The notes: generated by a model from the sequence alone, not told the origin. DNA of 64,000 bases from Micromonosporaceae bacterium (GCA_020027875.1 JAHRHA010000001.1:124001-188000), one strand, 5' to 3'. Numbered from the stretch's first letter, positions 23,179 to 34,320 are shown. A program made the numbers and translations.

Positions 23179-24867
23179 ATGACGCAGGCAACGACGCTTG
23201 GCTCCGCCCACCGCTTCTTCGAAGCTCACCGCGAGACCCTCGACCGCGCGCGCCAGGCGATCGCCGAGCGCTCCTACTGGTCGGCGTACCCCGAGTCGCC
23301 GAGCCCCAAGGTGTACGGCGATACCGCCGCCGCCGAGGGGGAGGCCGCGTTCCGCGGGCTCCTCGGTGCCGACTTCCCGCTCGAGCAGCCCGGCACCAAG
23401 GGCTGGGTCGCGACCGAGTCCAGCCCGTTCGGAGTCGACCTCGGTGTGCGCTACCCGCACCCCGACGTTGACGAGCTGCTCAATGCGGCGCAGGCGGGCA
23501 TGGCGGCCTGGCGTGACGCGGGCCCCGAGACCCGGCTCGGCGTCTGCGCCGAGATCCTGCACCGGCTCCACCAGAACATCTTCCAACTGGCCAACGCGGT
23601 CCAGTACACGACCGGCCAGGCCTTCGTGATGGCGTTCCAGGCCGGCGGACCGCACGCGCTCGACCGCGCCCTGGAGGCCCTCGCCTACGCGTACGTGGAG
23701 ATGACCCGTACGCCGGCGAGTGCCGACTGGTCCAAGCCGGCCGGCAAGGGCGAGCCGTTGCGCATGACCAAGACCTTCCACGTGGTGCCGCGCGGGGTCG
23801 CGCTGGTCATCGGGTGCAACACCTTCCCAACCTGGAACTCCTACCCAGGCCTGTTCGCATCATTAGCCACCGGCAACGCGGTCGTGGTCAAGCCACACCC
23901 ACGTGCCGTCCTGCCGTTGGCCATCACCGTGCGGGTCGCGCGGGACGTGCTGACCGATGCTGGCTTCGACCCGAACCTGGTGACGCTCGCCGCCGAGGAG
24001 CCCGGCGAAGGCCTCGCGAGCGTCCTCGCCACCCGCCCAGAGGTTCGCATCATCGATTTCACGGGTTCGACCGAGTACGGCGACTGGCTGGAGTCGCATG
24101 CGCGGCAGGCAGCCGTCTATACCGAGAAGGCCGGCGTGAACACGATCATCGTTGACTCCACCGACGACTTCGCCGGTATGTGCCGCAATGTGGGCTTCTC
24201 CCTAACGCTCTATAGTGGACAAATGTGCACCACGCCGCAGAATATCCTCGTACCGGCGGCGGGAATCGACACCAACGAGGGTCACAAGACCTTCGACGAG
24301 GTGGCTGCCGGCATTGCAGGCGCGGTACGCGGGCTGACCGGCGATCCGGCCCGAGCCGTGGAACTGACGGGCGCCATCGTCAACGACGGTGTGCTCCAGC
24401 GGGTGGAGCGCGCCCGCGGCGAAGGGGACGTCATCCTGGACTCGACCGCCGTGACGCACCCGACCCACGACGGCGCGATTGTGCGTACACCTCTCATAGT
24501 CAAGCTCCCCGCCAACGCCGAAGCGACCTACGGCACTGAGTGGTTCGGTCCCATCTCCTTCGTCATCTCCACCGAGTCCACTGAGGATTCTTTGAAGGTC
24601 TTCCGCCGGACCGTCGGCGCCAAGGGGGCGTTGACCGCGTCGGTCTACTCGACGGATCCGGGCGTGCTCGACGCGGCCGAAGTCGCGGCCCTCGACGCGG
24701 GGGTGCACCTGTCCTGCAACCTGACCGGTGGGGTGTTCGTCAACCAGTCCGCGGCGTTCTCCGATTTTCACGCGACCGGGGCGAATCCGGCGGCTAACGC
24801 GTCTCTGACGGATGGGGCGTATGTCGCGAACCGCTTCCGGATAGTGCAGTCCCGGCGGCACGTCTGA
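23179..24867 (+). CDS. paaN: PaaN-type aldehyde dehydrogenase (phenylacetate degradation)
   Basis: 562-residue aldehyde dehydrogenase of the PaaN group, which oxidises the semialdehyde formed after ring opening in the phenylacetyl-CoA pathway. The NAD site is VALVIGCNTFPTWNSYPGLF with VVVKPHPRAVLPL. The catalytic Glu region is DFTGSTEYGDWL and the catalytic Cys is in YSGQMCTTPQNI (~Cys 350). The C-terminal MaoC hydratase domain of longer PaaN forms is absent, as in many actinobacterial copies. The ATG fits the family N-terminus (RFFEAHRETLDRA). The same frame is open upstream through a decayed GNAT gene. No other paa genes are nearby. Confidence 0.9.
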   Translation: MTQATTLGSAHRFFEAHRETLDRARQAIAERSYWSAYPESPSPKVYGDTAAAEGEAAFRGLLGADFPLEQPGTKGWVATESSPFGVDLGVRYPHPDVDELLNAAQAGMAAWRDAGPETRLGVCAEILHRLHQNIFQLANAVQYTTGQAFVMAFQAGGPHALDRALEALAYAYVEMTRTPASADWSKPAGKGEPLRMTKTFHVVPRGVALVIGCNTFPTWNSYPGLFASLATGNAVVVKPHPRAVLPLAITVRVARDVLTDAGFDPNLVTLAAEEPGEGLASVLATRPEVRIIDFTGSTEYGDWLESHARQAAVYTEKAGVNTIIVDSTDDFAGMCRNVGFSLTLYSGQMCTTPQNILVPAAGIDTNEGHKTFDEVAAGIAGAVRGLTGDPARAVELTGAIVNDGVLQRVERARGEGDVILDSTAVTHPTHDGAIVRTPLIVKLPANAEATYGTEWFGPISFVISTESTEDSLKVFRRTVGAKGALTASVYSTDPGVLDAAEVAALDAGVHLSCNLTGGVFVNQSAAFSDFHATGANPAANASLTDGAYVANRFRIVQSRRHV

Positions 24868-24888
24868 TCCCGACGACCCCGGTTCCCC

Positions 24889-24925
24889 AAAATCGAGACG
24901 ATCGGCCCACTCCACTGTCCGATTT
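24889..24925. terminator. Inverted repeat after paaN
   Basis: CCCAAAATCG and CGATTTGGG face each other with a GC-rich interior about 20 bases after the paaN stop. It is an imperfect stem and a plausible terminator. Confidence 0.35.
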
Positions 24926-25077
24926 GGGCTGATGCGGCCTGCGACCGGCTCGTGTAGCGTGCGATATCGGTCACCACTCGCGCTCGCCAGTTCCGCCAAG
25001 GTTCTGCCGGGCACTGAGGACGGCGGCCGAAGGAGTCGCAACCGCGACGGCAGGGTACGGCAGTTAGGAAGTGCGCA

Positions 25078-25278
25078 GTGGCACAAGGCACCGTCAAATG
25101 GTTCAACAGCGAGAAGGGCTACGGCTTCATCGCGGTCGACGGTGGGCAGGACGTATTCGTCCACTTCACCGCGATCGACATGGACGGGTACAAGACGCTG
25201 GACGATGGCGCGCGCGTCGAGTTCGAGATCGCCCAGGGCCAGAAGGGCCCACAGGCCGAAAAGGTCCATCTCATCTAG
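25078..25278 (+). CDS. Cold-shock protein (CspA family)
   Basis: 66-residue nucleic-acid-binding OB-fold protein. RNP1 is KGYGFIAV and RNP2 VFVHFTAI. The length and sequence ([15 protein letters not shown]) match the actinobacterial CspA group, RNA chaperones that melt secondary structure. The start is GTG with AGGAAG a suitable distance upstream. The leader of about 200 nt after paaN may carry regulatory structure as in other csp genes, but nothing specific is visible. Confidence 0.95.
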   Translation: MAQGTVKWFNSEKGYGFIAVDGGQDVFVHFTAIDMDGYKTLDDGARVEFEIAQGQKGPQAEKVHLI

Positions 25279-25487
25279 TTCTTCTTCGACTTCAGCACAT
25301 CGTGGGCACCGTTCTCGGGATCGAGGCGGTGCCCTCGTTCGTCTCACGGCGACGGCGTTGTCCCCGCCACGGCAAAAACCGACCGCCGGTTGATTGCATC
25401 TCGCGCGCGCAGGCTCCACACTCGCAGCCGTCGATCACGAATCTTGTCCCGGCTAGGGACCGGACACGCTCACCGAGAGGCGAACAG

Positions 25488-26516
25488 ATGTCGATGCCCC
25501 CGGGCCTGCCCCCGGATCCCAATGCGCCGCCGACCGCACCGATGACACCGCTGCCGCCGACGCCGCCGTTCTCGTCCGCTCCACCGCCACCGCCGGCCCC
25601 GGCCGCTCCGCCCCAGCCAGCCGGCGGATATGCCGTGCCGCCGCAGTACATGCCGGCGATGGCCGGCGGATCGGTCGACCCACTCGTGCTGCCGGCCGGA
25701 TCGTCTTTCGGCGCCTGGTTCGCGAAGGTGCAGGAAGTCGCCAAGCGCAGCTGGAAGTCCGCATTGATCATCTGCACGCTCGGGATCGCGGTTCCCTCTG
25801 CCGCCGTTTCCCTGGTCAGCTGGCTCGGCGGCTGGGGCGCTGGATGGTCCGTCACCTCGGTAGGCAGCCTCTCCGCAGCCATCGGCAGCCTCTTCCTCGG
25901 CCTGCTCATCACGCTCGTCGCCTCCATCGCCGCGTGTTATGTCGCGGCGGCCGGGTGGGCGGCGGGAACGTGGGCGCTGGTCCGGGAGGCATCCGGCCAG
26001 CCGGCGGGTCTCGGCCCCGCGTTTAGCTACGGCTTCAAGCGCGCGATGGCGCTCTTCCCATGGACGGTGCTCGCCGCGATCGCGTACACGATCGGTTCCG
26101 CGTGCTTCTTCCTTCCGGGCGTCTACCTCGCGTTCGGCTTCTCCCTCTTCGGGTTCGTCGCGATCTTCGAGCGGGGACAGAACCCGGTCTCGCGCTCGTT
26201 CGGGCTGACCCACAAGTCGGACACGATCGGCCCCACGCTGGGCAAGATCGGCATTCTGTTCGGCGTGTACCTCGCGTACACGCTGGTCATTGGGTTGATC
26301 TTCGGCGCGATCGCGCTCGCGACCGCCATCGCCGCGGGCTCCATCGGCTCGTTCGGTTACAACATTGGCTACGGCCTCTTCGACGCGATCAGCTCGCTGC
26401 TGGCCGCGCCCGTGTTCGCCGTGCTGCTGCTCGGGTTGCTGCCGACCTACGCCGAGCTGCGGGCCAGGGAGGCGCCTCTCTCGACGGAGCAACTTCAGCA
26501 GGAACTCGGCGCCTAG
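25488..26516 (+). CDS. Polytopic membrane protein with Pro-rich N-terminus
   Basis: 342 residues. The first ~60 are a Pro/Ala-rich cytoplasmic tail (PPTAPMTPLPPTPPFSSAPP). About six membrane segments follow from residue ~92 (ALIICTLGIAVPSAAVSLVS, LFLGLLITLVASIAACYVAA, then four more). The motif YLAFGFSLFGFVAIFERGQN, then PVSRSFGLT, is typical of the glycerophosphoryl-diester-phosphodiesterase-like membrane domain or YciC-type families. No enzymatic motif is present. The role is unknown; it is probably a single-gene unit, followed by copy B of a dispersed repeat. Confidence 0.8.
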   Translation: MSMPPGLPPDPNAPPTAPMTPLPPTPPFSSAPPPPPAPAAPPQPAGGYAVPPQYMPAMAGGSVDPLVLPAGSSFGAWFAKVQEVAKRSWKSALIICTLGIAVPSAAVSLVSWLGGWGAGWSVTSVGSLSAAIGSLFLGLLITLVASIAACYVAAAGWAAGTWALVREASGQPAGLGPAFSYGFKRAMALFPWTVLAAIAYTIGSACFFLPGVYLAFGFSLFGFVAIFERGQNPVSRSFGLTHKSDTIGPTLGKIGILFGVYLAYTLVIGLIFGAIALATAIAAGSIGSFGYNIGYGLFDAISSLLAAPVFAVLLLGLLPTYAELRAREAPLSTEQLQQELGA

Positions 26517-26534
26517 CCCCACCACACCAGACAG

Positions 26535-26605
26535 CGTCGATCATGACCTGGAGGTCATGATCGACGCTGTTTCGCGACGGTCAGCTCATGATCACGGGGA
26601 TCTTG
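26535..26605 (-). repeat. 71-nt dispersed intergenic repeat, copy B
   Basis: Reverse-complement counterpart of the element at 9451-9521. The perfect palindrome is at 26535-26566, and the flank GACGGTCAGCTCATGATCAC mirrors copy A. It lies between a membrane-protein gene and the groEL control region. Confidence 0.75.
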
Positions 26606-26650
26606 CGGTGCGTCGCGGTCACCAAGATCGCGCCGGGCTCGGCCGAGCGG

Positions 26651-26677
26651 CTTGCACTCGACAGGGGAGAGTGCTAA
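26651..26677 (+). promoter_or_regulatory. CIRCE operator 1 (HrcA site) of groEL
   Basis: CTTGCACTC, nine bases, then GAGTGCTAA. This is one mismatch from the CIRCE consensus TTAGCACTC-N9-GAGTGCTAA in the left arm, plus one at its first base. Confidence 0.88.
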
Positions 26678-26685
26678 ACAAGGTA

Positions 26686-26712
26686 TTGGCACTCGCCCAC
26701 TGCGAGTGCTAG
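26686..26712 (+). promoter_or_regulatory. CIRCE operator 2 (HrcA site) of groEL
   Basis: TTGGCACTC, nine bases, then GAGTGCTAG. It is centred 35 bp after the first site, about three and a third helical turns away, and about 200 bp before groEL. Confidence 0.9.
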
Positions 26713-26781
26713 CCCATCCGGCGACCGCCGGGTTGGGTGTTGGTCGGGGCGGTAGGGCCCCGTTCGTCGCCGGCGACCTGA

Positions 26782-28533
<1,752 letters not shown>

Positions 28534-28555
28534 GTCCAGTCAGTAAGTCAACGAA

Positions 28556-28581
28556 GGGCGGGCCGCGCGAGCGGCCCGCCC
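28556..28581 (+). terminator. groEL terminator
   Basis: A perfect 11-bp stem, GGGCGGGCCGC / GCGGCCCGCCC, with a GCGA tetraloop, 22 bases after the groEL stop. Confidence 0.8.
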
Positions 28582-28644
28582 CTCGGCGTGACGGCGGCGG
28601 TTTGTCGCTGGTCATGACGCGTTCGTCCACGCGATACTGCCGGT

Positions 28645-28998
28645 ATGCATCGGCGGGCGTCCTCTCCGCGGATGGTGGGGCGCGACGCCGAGCTGTCCGC
28701 GCTGACGGACGCCCTAACTGAGACCGACCGTGGTTTGGCAGCAGTGGCCCTCGTGGCCGGCGAGGCCGGGGCCGGAAGACTCGCCTCGTCGCAGAGTTCC
28801 TCGAGCGGGCCGGCGACGCGGGCGCGACGACGCTCGTCGGAGGTTGCTGTCCGCTCACCTGGTCGAGCGCCGAGCGATTGTTCGAAGACGATCTCGACCG
28901 CCCGAGTGACCGAACCACGGCGAGGCCGCAGAGGCCTTGGGCGACGGTCCCGGTCCTGCGCATGGGCCAGGCGAAGCGAACCTCGAACAACCGACGCT
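28645..28998 (+). pseudogene. N-terminal fragment of an AAA/LuxR-type regulator
   Basis: It starts like a large ATP-binding LuxR regulator (MVGRDAELSALTDALTETDR, VALVAGEAGAG). In the Walker A motif the frame breaks: the next residues expected, KTRLVAEFLERAGDAGATTL, are encoded in the neighbouring frame, and the match continues to LTWSSAERLFEDDL. One missing base between the final Gly and Lys codons explains this. Nothing of the remaining ~800 residues is present, and the dipeptidase promoter follows directly. Confidence 0.7.
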
Positions 28999-29003
28999 AG
29001 GCT
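28998..29003 (+). promoter_or_regulatory. -10 box, leaderless start of the dipeptidase gene
   Basis: TAGGCT, 8 nt before the ATG at 29012. Confidence 0.55.
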
Positions 29004-29011
29004 GATCCGCT

Positions 29012-30715
29012 ATGACGACGCCGACCGCTGACCGGATCAGAACGCTGCTCGGCAAGGCGCCTGTGGTGGACGGGCACAACGACCTTCCGTGGACGCTACG
29101 CACCCGGGTGCGCTACGACCTCGACGCGTTGGACATCGGAGTCGACCAGACCGCGTCGGGGCTGCACACCGACATCCCGCGGCTGCGGCGCGGTGGCGTT
29201 GGCGCTCAGTTCTGGTCCGTCTACGTACCGTCGACGCTCGATGGCGGCGCGGCCGTCACGGCGACGCTGGAGCAGATCGACGCGGTACGTCGCATCGTGC
29301 AGCGGTACTCCGACGACCTCGCGATGGCGTACACGGCCGACGAGGTCGAGGCGGCATGGGGACGCGGGCGCATCGCCTCGCTGCTCGGCATGGAGGGTGG
29401 GCACTCGATCGACTGCTCGCTCGGCACTTTGCGAATGATGTACGCACTCGGCGTCCGTTATGTCACCCTGACCCACTTCAAGAACACGCCGTGGGCCGAC
29501 AGCGCCACCGACGAGCCGGGCGTGGGCGGGCTGTCAGCGTTCGGTCACGAGGTTGTACGCGAGTGCAACCGCCTCGGCATGATGGTCGACCTATCGCACG
29601 TCGCCGATTCAACGATGCACGCGGCTATCGACACGTCCACGGCACCGGCGTTCTTCTCCCACTCGTCGGCCCGCGCCCTCTGCGACCACCCGCGGAACGT
29701 GCCCGATGACGTGCTCGCCCGTACCGGTGACACCAATGGAATCGTGATGGTGACGTTCGTACCGGGCTTCGTCAACGAGGAGTGCCGGGTGTGGATAGAC
29801 GCGTTGATCGCCGAAGAGCAGCGGCTGGCGAAGACCATCTCCGACGCGAGTCCCGAGTACTACGAGGCACAGCTCGCCTGGGTGGCCCGGAACCCTCGCC
29901 CGCCCTGCGGGGTGGGAGACGTAGCCGAGCACATCGACTATGTGCGCGGCGTCGCTGGAGTCGACCACATTGGGCTCGGCGGCGACTTCGACGGTGTGAT
30001 ATCAACGCCGGACGGCCTCGAGGGTGTCGACGGTTATCCAACCCTTCTTGGTGAGCTCGCCCACCGCGGCTGGTCAGACGAAGATCTGGCGAAGTTGACC
30101 TGGCACAACGCTCTCCGCGTCCTTCGCGACACCGAGGCGACGGCACGCGAGGCACAACGCGTACGCGGACCGTCGCAAGCCACCTTTACCGAGCTGGACG
30201 CCCGGGTGGCGCCGGTGGCAGTCGTGGTCCGTACAGCCGCATCAGCTGACGTCGACCTGTCGGCGCTCGCCCGATTCAACCTCAGCGATATCGCGGAGGC
30301 GCTCGCCGACCATAGTTACGAACACCGATGGATTCTCGACCCCGCCTCGGGCGAGCTGCACTTCCGCAGCGAGTACGACGATGAACAGGACCTTGACGAG
30401 GACGTGGATCCAGCGTGGATCGCGATCGACTCCATCCCGTCGTACATCTGGTACCAAGACATGGTCGACTTCGCGGAGCAGGTGACGGATGTGAACACCG
30501 CACGGCATCTGGCGATCGCGTTGGACGGCAAGGGTGCGTTCCGGCGCTTCAAGAATGTCGTCTTCAGCGACCCCGAGCTAGGTCCCGCCTGGAACGCATT
30601 CAACGGCGTGCGCGGCAAGCGGCGGGCCGTCGAATGGCTACTCGACAACGATCTGGTCGACGAGGCCACAGCGTACGCCTACAGCGACGCTCACCCCGAT
30701 CCCGACCTGCCCTAA
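29012..30715 (+). CDS. Membrane-dipeptidase-family (M19) enzyme fused to a UPF0158 domain
   Basis: 567 residues. Residues 1-395 are a zinc dipeptidase of the renal-dipeptidase family: [10 protein letters not shown] (metal ligands His20, Asp22), [15 protein letters not shown] (bridging Glu), [13 protein letters not shown] (His), [20 protein letters not shown] (His) and [11 protein letters not shown] (Asp). No signal peptide is visible, so it is probably cytoplasmic. After a ~25-residue linker, residues ~420-567 form a UPF0158-type acidic domain ([55 protein letters not shown]). That family normally occurs as a separate ~150-residue protein of unknown function. The fusion is in frame without a stop. 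Confidence 0.88.
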   Translation: MTTPTADRIRTLLGKAPVVDGHNDLPWTLRTRVRYDLDALDIGVDQTASGLHTDIPRLRRGGVGAQFWSVYVPSTLDGGAAVTATLEQIDAVRRIVQRYSDDLAMAYTADEVEAAWGRGRIASLLGMEGGHSIDCSLGTLRMMYALGVRYVTLTHFKNTPWADSATDEPGVGGLSAFGHEVVRECNRLGMMVDLSHVADSTMHAAIDTSTAPAFFSHSSARALCDHPRNVPDDVLARTGDTNGIVMVTFVPGFVNEECRVWIDALIAEEQRLAKTISDASPEYYEAQLAWVARNPRPPCGVGDVAEHIDYVRGVAGVDHIGLGGDFDGVISTPDGLEGVDGYPTLLGELAHRGWSDEDLAKLTWHNALRVLRDTEATAREAQRVRGPSQATFTELDARVAPVAVVVRTAASADVDLSALARFNLSDIAEALADHSYEHRWILDPASGELHFRSEYDDEQDLDEDVDPAWIAIDSIPSYIWYQDMVDFAEQVTDVNTARHLAIALDGKGAFRRFKNVVFSDPELGPAWNAFNGVRGKRRAVEWLLDNDLVDEATAYAYSDAHPDPDLP

Positions 30716-30751
30716 AGTGTGCATGCGTGGTGGCCGCGGTGGCGCAGCGCG

Positions 30752-31567
30752 TCAGGCAGCGGCGATGGGGATGTTCATCAGCGTGATCGACTGGGGAGCG
30801 TCGATGCCTCCGAACACCGTGGCGAAGCTCAATGTGGCTGAGGTCGCCGCCGGGCCCGGATTGGCGGAGAACAGCAGCTTGCCGCGTACCGTGGTCCCTG
30901 GCGGCACCTCCTCGGGCCACGACCCGAGGAAGGTATTCGCTGTCGCCGTCGAGCCATCGCCGAAGGTGAGTGTGCAGAATCCCTTTACCAGCCGTAAGCT
31001 GCGGGCTCCGCTGTTGGCCACCGACAGGTCCACTTTGGTGTAATGGCGCGTCACCTCGACTTCGTTGACGGTCAGGCGAAGCGGACCGGCGGTGTCGCTG
31101 ACCTGCTCGACCAGTCGCTGCTCACCGGTCTCGCTCCCGGTCGCCCACCCCAACAGATAGCGTGCGCCAAAGACGCCACCTGCCGTCCCGGCACCGCATA
31201 GCCCAATCACCACCGCGAGCGCGGCCACGACCGAGACCGTACGACGGGGACGCCGGCCGACTGCTGCACCGTACGGAGGGATAGCTCCACCGTAGGGAGG
31301 GGTGGCACCACCGTACGGCGGGGGGCCCCCTGCGGATGTAGGCGCGGGCAGCCGAGTATCGGGCGCATCGTCGGCCAACCTGCCGCCGGGAAGAAGCACA
31401 CCTACAAGTGCGGTGACGAAGGTAACCACGGCGGCGGCGACCCACCACACGGGATTGCGCCACTGATCGGCGGCCATTCCGATGACTGTCGCGGCCGCGT
31501 TCGAGACGACGAAGACCACCATCGCGGCAAGCACCGCGCCGACCAGCCGAGTTCCCTTGATCCGCAT
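30752..31567 (-). CDS. Membrane protein with exported DUF4352-like domain
   Basis: 271 residues. Two N-terminal membrane segments (residues ~7-27 and 40-60) precede a cytoplasmic Pro/Gly/Tyr-rich loop with repeated PPYGGA units. A third segment (VSVVAALAVVIGLCGAG, ~110-130) leads to a ~120-residue outside domain with immunoglobulin-like strands (VNEVEVTRHYTKVDLSVANS, then VRGKLLFSANPGP). This outside fold resembles the DUF4352/telomeric-repeat-like envelope domains. It is convergent with the dipeptidase gene. Function unknown. Confidence 0.8.
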   Translation of the reverse strand: MRIKGTRLVGAVLAAMVVFVVSNAAATVIGMAADQWRNPVWWVAAAVVTFVTALVGVLLPGGRLADDAPDTRLPAPTSAGGPPPYGGATPPYGGAIPPYGAAVGRRPRRTVSVVAALAVVIGLCGAGTAGGVFGARYLLGWATGSETGEQRLVEQVSDTAGPLRLTVNEVEVTRHYTKVDLSVANSGARSLRLVKGFCTLTFGDGSTATANTFLGSWPEEVPPGTTVRGKLLFSANPGPAATSATLSFATVFGGIDAPQSITLMNIPIAAA

Positions 31568-31661
31568 GCTGCCCGTCCCGTGAGCATCCGTCGTGGCCCC
31601 CGGTGAGGTCAGGTTACCGGTGAACGGCGGCGCGAACCATGCCTTGCCTGGCGATACGTGG

Positions 31662-33074
31662 CTACGGCGTCGTCATCCGAAGCACGTCGAGCGCCTCGTC
31701 AAGCTGCTCCTCGGTGATCCGGCCACTCGCGACGTGGCCTCGCTCCACGACGACGACGCGGATCGCCTTGCCCTCCGCCAGCGCCTGCTTCGCGATGGCG
31801 GCGGCCTCGTCATAGCCAAGGTGGCGATTGAGCGGCGTCACGATCGCGGGTGAGCTCTCCGCGTACTCACGGCAAACGTCGACGTTCGCGACGAGCCCGG
31901 CCACGCAGCGGTTGGCGAGCAATCGGCTCACGGCGGCTAGCAGTCGGATCGACTCCAACAGGTTGCGGGCCATCACCGGGAGCATCACGTTGAGCTCAAA
32001 ATCGCCCTGCGACCCGGCAAACGCGACTGCGGCGTCGTTGCCGATGACCTGCGCGCATACCTGGCGCACCGACTCGCACACGACCGGGTTCACCTTGCCC
32101 GGCATGATGCTCGACCCTGGCTGCAGGTCCGGGATCTGCATCTCGCGCAGCCCCGCCCGCGGGCCAGAACCCATCCAACGGATGTCATTTACGATCTTGA
32201 ATAGTGACACCGCCAGCACCCTCAGCTGACCGCTCGTCTCGACCACCGCGTCGCGGGCGCCCTGGGCCTCGAAGTGGTTGCGCGCCTCGCTCAGCGGCAG
32301 ACCAGTGCCGTGGCGGAGCACCTCGATGACCCGGGCGGCGAAGCCGTGCGGTGCGTTGATGCCCGTCCCGACGGCCGTACCGCCGAGGGGAAGCTCGGCC
32401 AACCGGGGCAGCGACGATTGCAACCGCTCGATGCCGATGCGGATCTGGGCGCCGTACCCGTGGAACTCCTGGCCGAGAGTGACCGGCGTCGCGTCCATGA
32501 GATGGGTGCGCCCGGCCTTGACGACGCCGTCGAACTCCGTCCCCTTGGCGTTCAGCGTGGACATCAGGTGGGCTAGTGCAGGGATCAAGTCCTGGCTCAC
32601 CGCCTCGGTCGCGGCCAGGTGGATCGAGGACGGGAAGACGTCGTTGGAGGATTGCGACGCGTTGACGTGATCGTTCGGGTGCACCGTCCGGCCATCCAGG
32701 TGCCGCGATGCCAGCGTTGCGATCACCTCGTTGGCGTTCATATTCGAGGACGTGCCGGAACCGGTTTGGAATGTGTCCACCGGAAACTGGTCGGCGTGCA
32801 TCCCGTCGGCTACCGACTGGGCGGCCGCCACGATGGCCGCGGCCACGTCGGCGTCGATGACGCCCAGGTCGGCGTTGACCGCCGCCGCGGCCGCCTTGAT
32901 CCTGGCCAGGGCTCGGATCTGCGCCGGTTCCAGGCCCCGACCGGAGACGGGGAAGTTCTCCACCGCGCGCTGGGTCTGGGCCCGCCACAGCGCGTCCGCG
33001 GGTACCCGAACCTCACCCATCGTGTCTCGCTCGATCCGGAAGCCCCGGCTGTCGGACGCCGCCTCTGACTCCAT
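31662..33074 (-). CDS. fumC: Fumarate hydratase, class II
   Basis: 470-residue iron-independent fumarase of the TCA cycle, belonging to the fumarase/aspartase superfamily. The signature [12 protein letters not shown] is present, with [31 protein letters not shown] and [17 protein letters not shown]. The catalytic Ser loop is in GSSIMPGK. The ATG was chosen because it fits the family and follows a TACGGT box by 6 nt; a longer frame upstream has no support. The other fumarase gene in this window (class I) carries a frameshift, so this one probably supplies the activity. Confidence 0.95.
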   Translation of the reverse strand: MESEAASDSRGFRIERDTMGEVRVPADALWRAQTQRAVENFPVSGRGLEPAQIRALARIKAAAAAVNADLGVIDADVAAAIVAAAQSVADGMHADQFPVDTFQTGSGTSSNMNANEVIATLASRHLDGRTVHPNDHVNASQSSNDVFPSSIHLAATEAVSQDLIPALAHLMSTLNAKGTEFDGVVKAGRTHLMDATPVTLGQEFHGYGAQIRIGIERLQSSLPRLAELPLGGTAVGTGINAPHGFAARVIEVLRHGTGLPLSEARNHFEAQGARDAVVETSGQLRVLAVSLFKIVNDIRWMGSGPRAGLREMQIPDLQPGSSIMPGKVNPVVCESVRQVCAQVIGNDAAVAFAGSQGDFELNVMLPVMARNLLESIRLLAAVSRLLANRCVAGLVANVDVCREYAESSPAIVTPLNRHLGYDEAAAIAKQALAEGKAIRVVVVERGHVASGRITEEQLDEALDVLRMTTP

Positions 33075-33080
33075 AGCTAC

Positions 33081-33086
33081 ACCGTA
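33081..33086 (-). promoter_or_regulatory. -10 box, leaderless start of fumC
   Basis: Minus-strand TACGGT, 6 nt before the ATG at 33074. Confidence 0.55.
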
Positions 33087-33191
33087 GGTGGCCGGGTGAT
33101 CCCAGTACGCGCAGGGTGAGCACCGCGGCAAGGGCTGCATCCGCTACCGCCGGCCGACCCAGGTCGACCTGGATGTGGTCCGGTCGATACG

Positions 33192-33968
33192 CTAGGCGCG
33201 AGATGCGGAGATCCTGCGCCGCCGGCGTGCCGATATGCCGGCGGCGGAAGCACCGGCGAGGAGGCCGAGCGCCGCCGCGTACAGCAGCCGGACGCCAGTT
33301 ACGTGGGCGCTCGCGGCGTAGGGCAGGAACGCCGAAACCGCCGCGCAGACGACGAAGACGGCCGCCGCGCTAGCCCAGAACCACCCAGGCTCCCGAAGAA
33401 CCGCCGGTGGTTCACCGTGCCAGCGCCGCAGCGCCGAGGTGCGACCCAGGTGCCAGCCGATGTTAACGACTACGATCGCACCCACCGCCGACGAGACGAA
33501 CTGCAGAGTCCGCCACCAGGGCAGGCCGAAGGGTCCAGCCGTGTTCAGAACCGGTAGCAGCCCCACCGCCCAGCCGTGCGTGTTCCCGGGAGGGTGGGCG
33601 AATCCGTCCCAGGCAACGTGGGTGACAGCCCCGATCAGCGCCGAGGAGACCGTTATGTACCAAGGATGGCGGACGATCCCGAGCACTCCGTAGTCGCGCA
33701 GGCGAAACAGCCCACCGGCGGGGAGGTGCGCCGAGACGACCGGAGCCGCCGAGCGAATGACGAAACAGCCCAGGAGCGCGACCGGAAGGCAGAACCACAG
33801 CACGGCCGGCACGGTGTGGGTCTCCGGCAACGGAACGAGCCCCACGAGCAAGTAGCCCGCGTCCGGCGCGGCCGAACCGGCCACCAGCGCGATGCCATCG
33901 AACCAACGCGGTCGCCAGAGCTTGAGCGGAAGTACCGCGGCTGCGTGCGAGGGAAAGGTCGCCGGCAT
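33192..33968 (-). CDS. DUF4184 membrane protein
   Basis: 258 residues with about six membrane segments. The N-terminus (MPATFPSHAAAVLPLKLWRP) and the interior segments GSAAPDAGYLL and HVAWDGFAHPPGN match the DUF4184 family. Those conserved Asp and His residues look like a membrane metal-dependent hydrolase site, but no activity is known. The ATG lies 6 nt after a TAAGCT box. It is downstream of nothing on its strand and probably monocistronic. Confidence 0.85.
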   Translation of the reverse strand: MPATFPSHAAAVLPLKLWRPRWFDGIALVAGSAAPDAGYLLVGLVPLPETHTVPAVLWFCLPVALLGCFVIRSAAPVVSAHLPAGGLFRLRDYGVLGIVRHPWYITVSSALIGAVTHVAWDGFAHPPGNTHGWAVGLLPVLNTAGPFGLPWWRTLQFVSSAVGAIVVVNIGWHLGRTSALRRWHGEPPAVLREPGWFWASAAAVFVVCAAVSAFLPYAASAHVTGVRLLYAAALGLLAGASAAGISARRRRRISASRA

Positions 33969-34320
33969 CCCGAGAGCTTAGCCTCGGTCCTTCGTAGAGG
34001 CGTTCCGAACTGTGGATCAAGCCTGAGGAAGTGGCCTCTGATCTGGGGAGGATCTGGCGTGTCGAAGACCCTGATCGCCCGTCATGAATGACGGCAGTCC
34101 ATAGATGTTCTTCTACGATCGAGGGAGACTCGGACACCGATAGCCGCGGCCCAGCCCGAGTGTACGGCGTTGCGGCGCCAGCCCTGGGCGATGCGCCACG
34201 CGGCGACGCCGGACAGAGCGGCCGCGACCGACAGCGAGCACAGCCACGCTATGCACAGCGGCTGGGCCACCGCCCAGGCCCGCAGTGCGCCGAGGATCCG
34301 ACGTCATACCAGCATCGAGA
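33969..34320. other. Intergenic stretch between the DUF4184 gene and the class I fumarase
   Basis: Apart from a promoter box for the DUF4184 gene it holds no convincing gene. A 61-codon minus-strand frame (34082-34276) has one hydrophobic stretch (LCSLSVAAALSGVAAWRI) and could be a small membrane protein or the remnant of one; support is weak. Confidence 0.4.
33975..33980 (-). promoter_or_regulatory. -10 box, leaderless start of DUF4184 gene
   Basis: Minus-strand TAAGCT, 6 nt before the ATG at 33968. Confidence 0.55.

Noticed and set aside
24868-25077. Possible structured leader upstream of the cold-shock gene
   Set aside because: Only an inverted repeat near the paaN end is visible. No conserved cold-box or cold-shock leader motif could be recognised.
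34082-34276. 61-codon minus-strand frame with one hydrophobic stretch
   Set aside because: No ribosome site, no -10 box at the expected distance and no family match. A chance frame in GC-rich DNA or a remnant is more likely, so it is mentioned only in the intergenic note.
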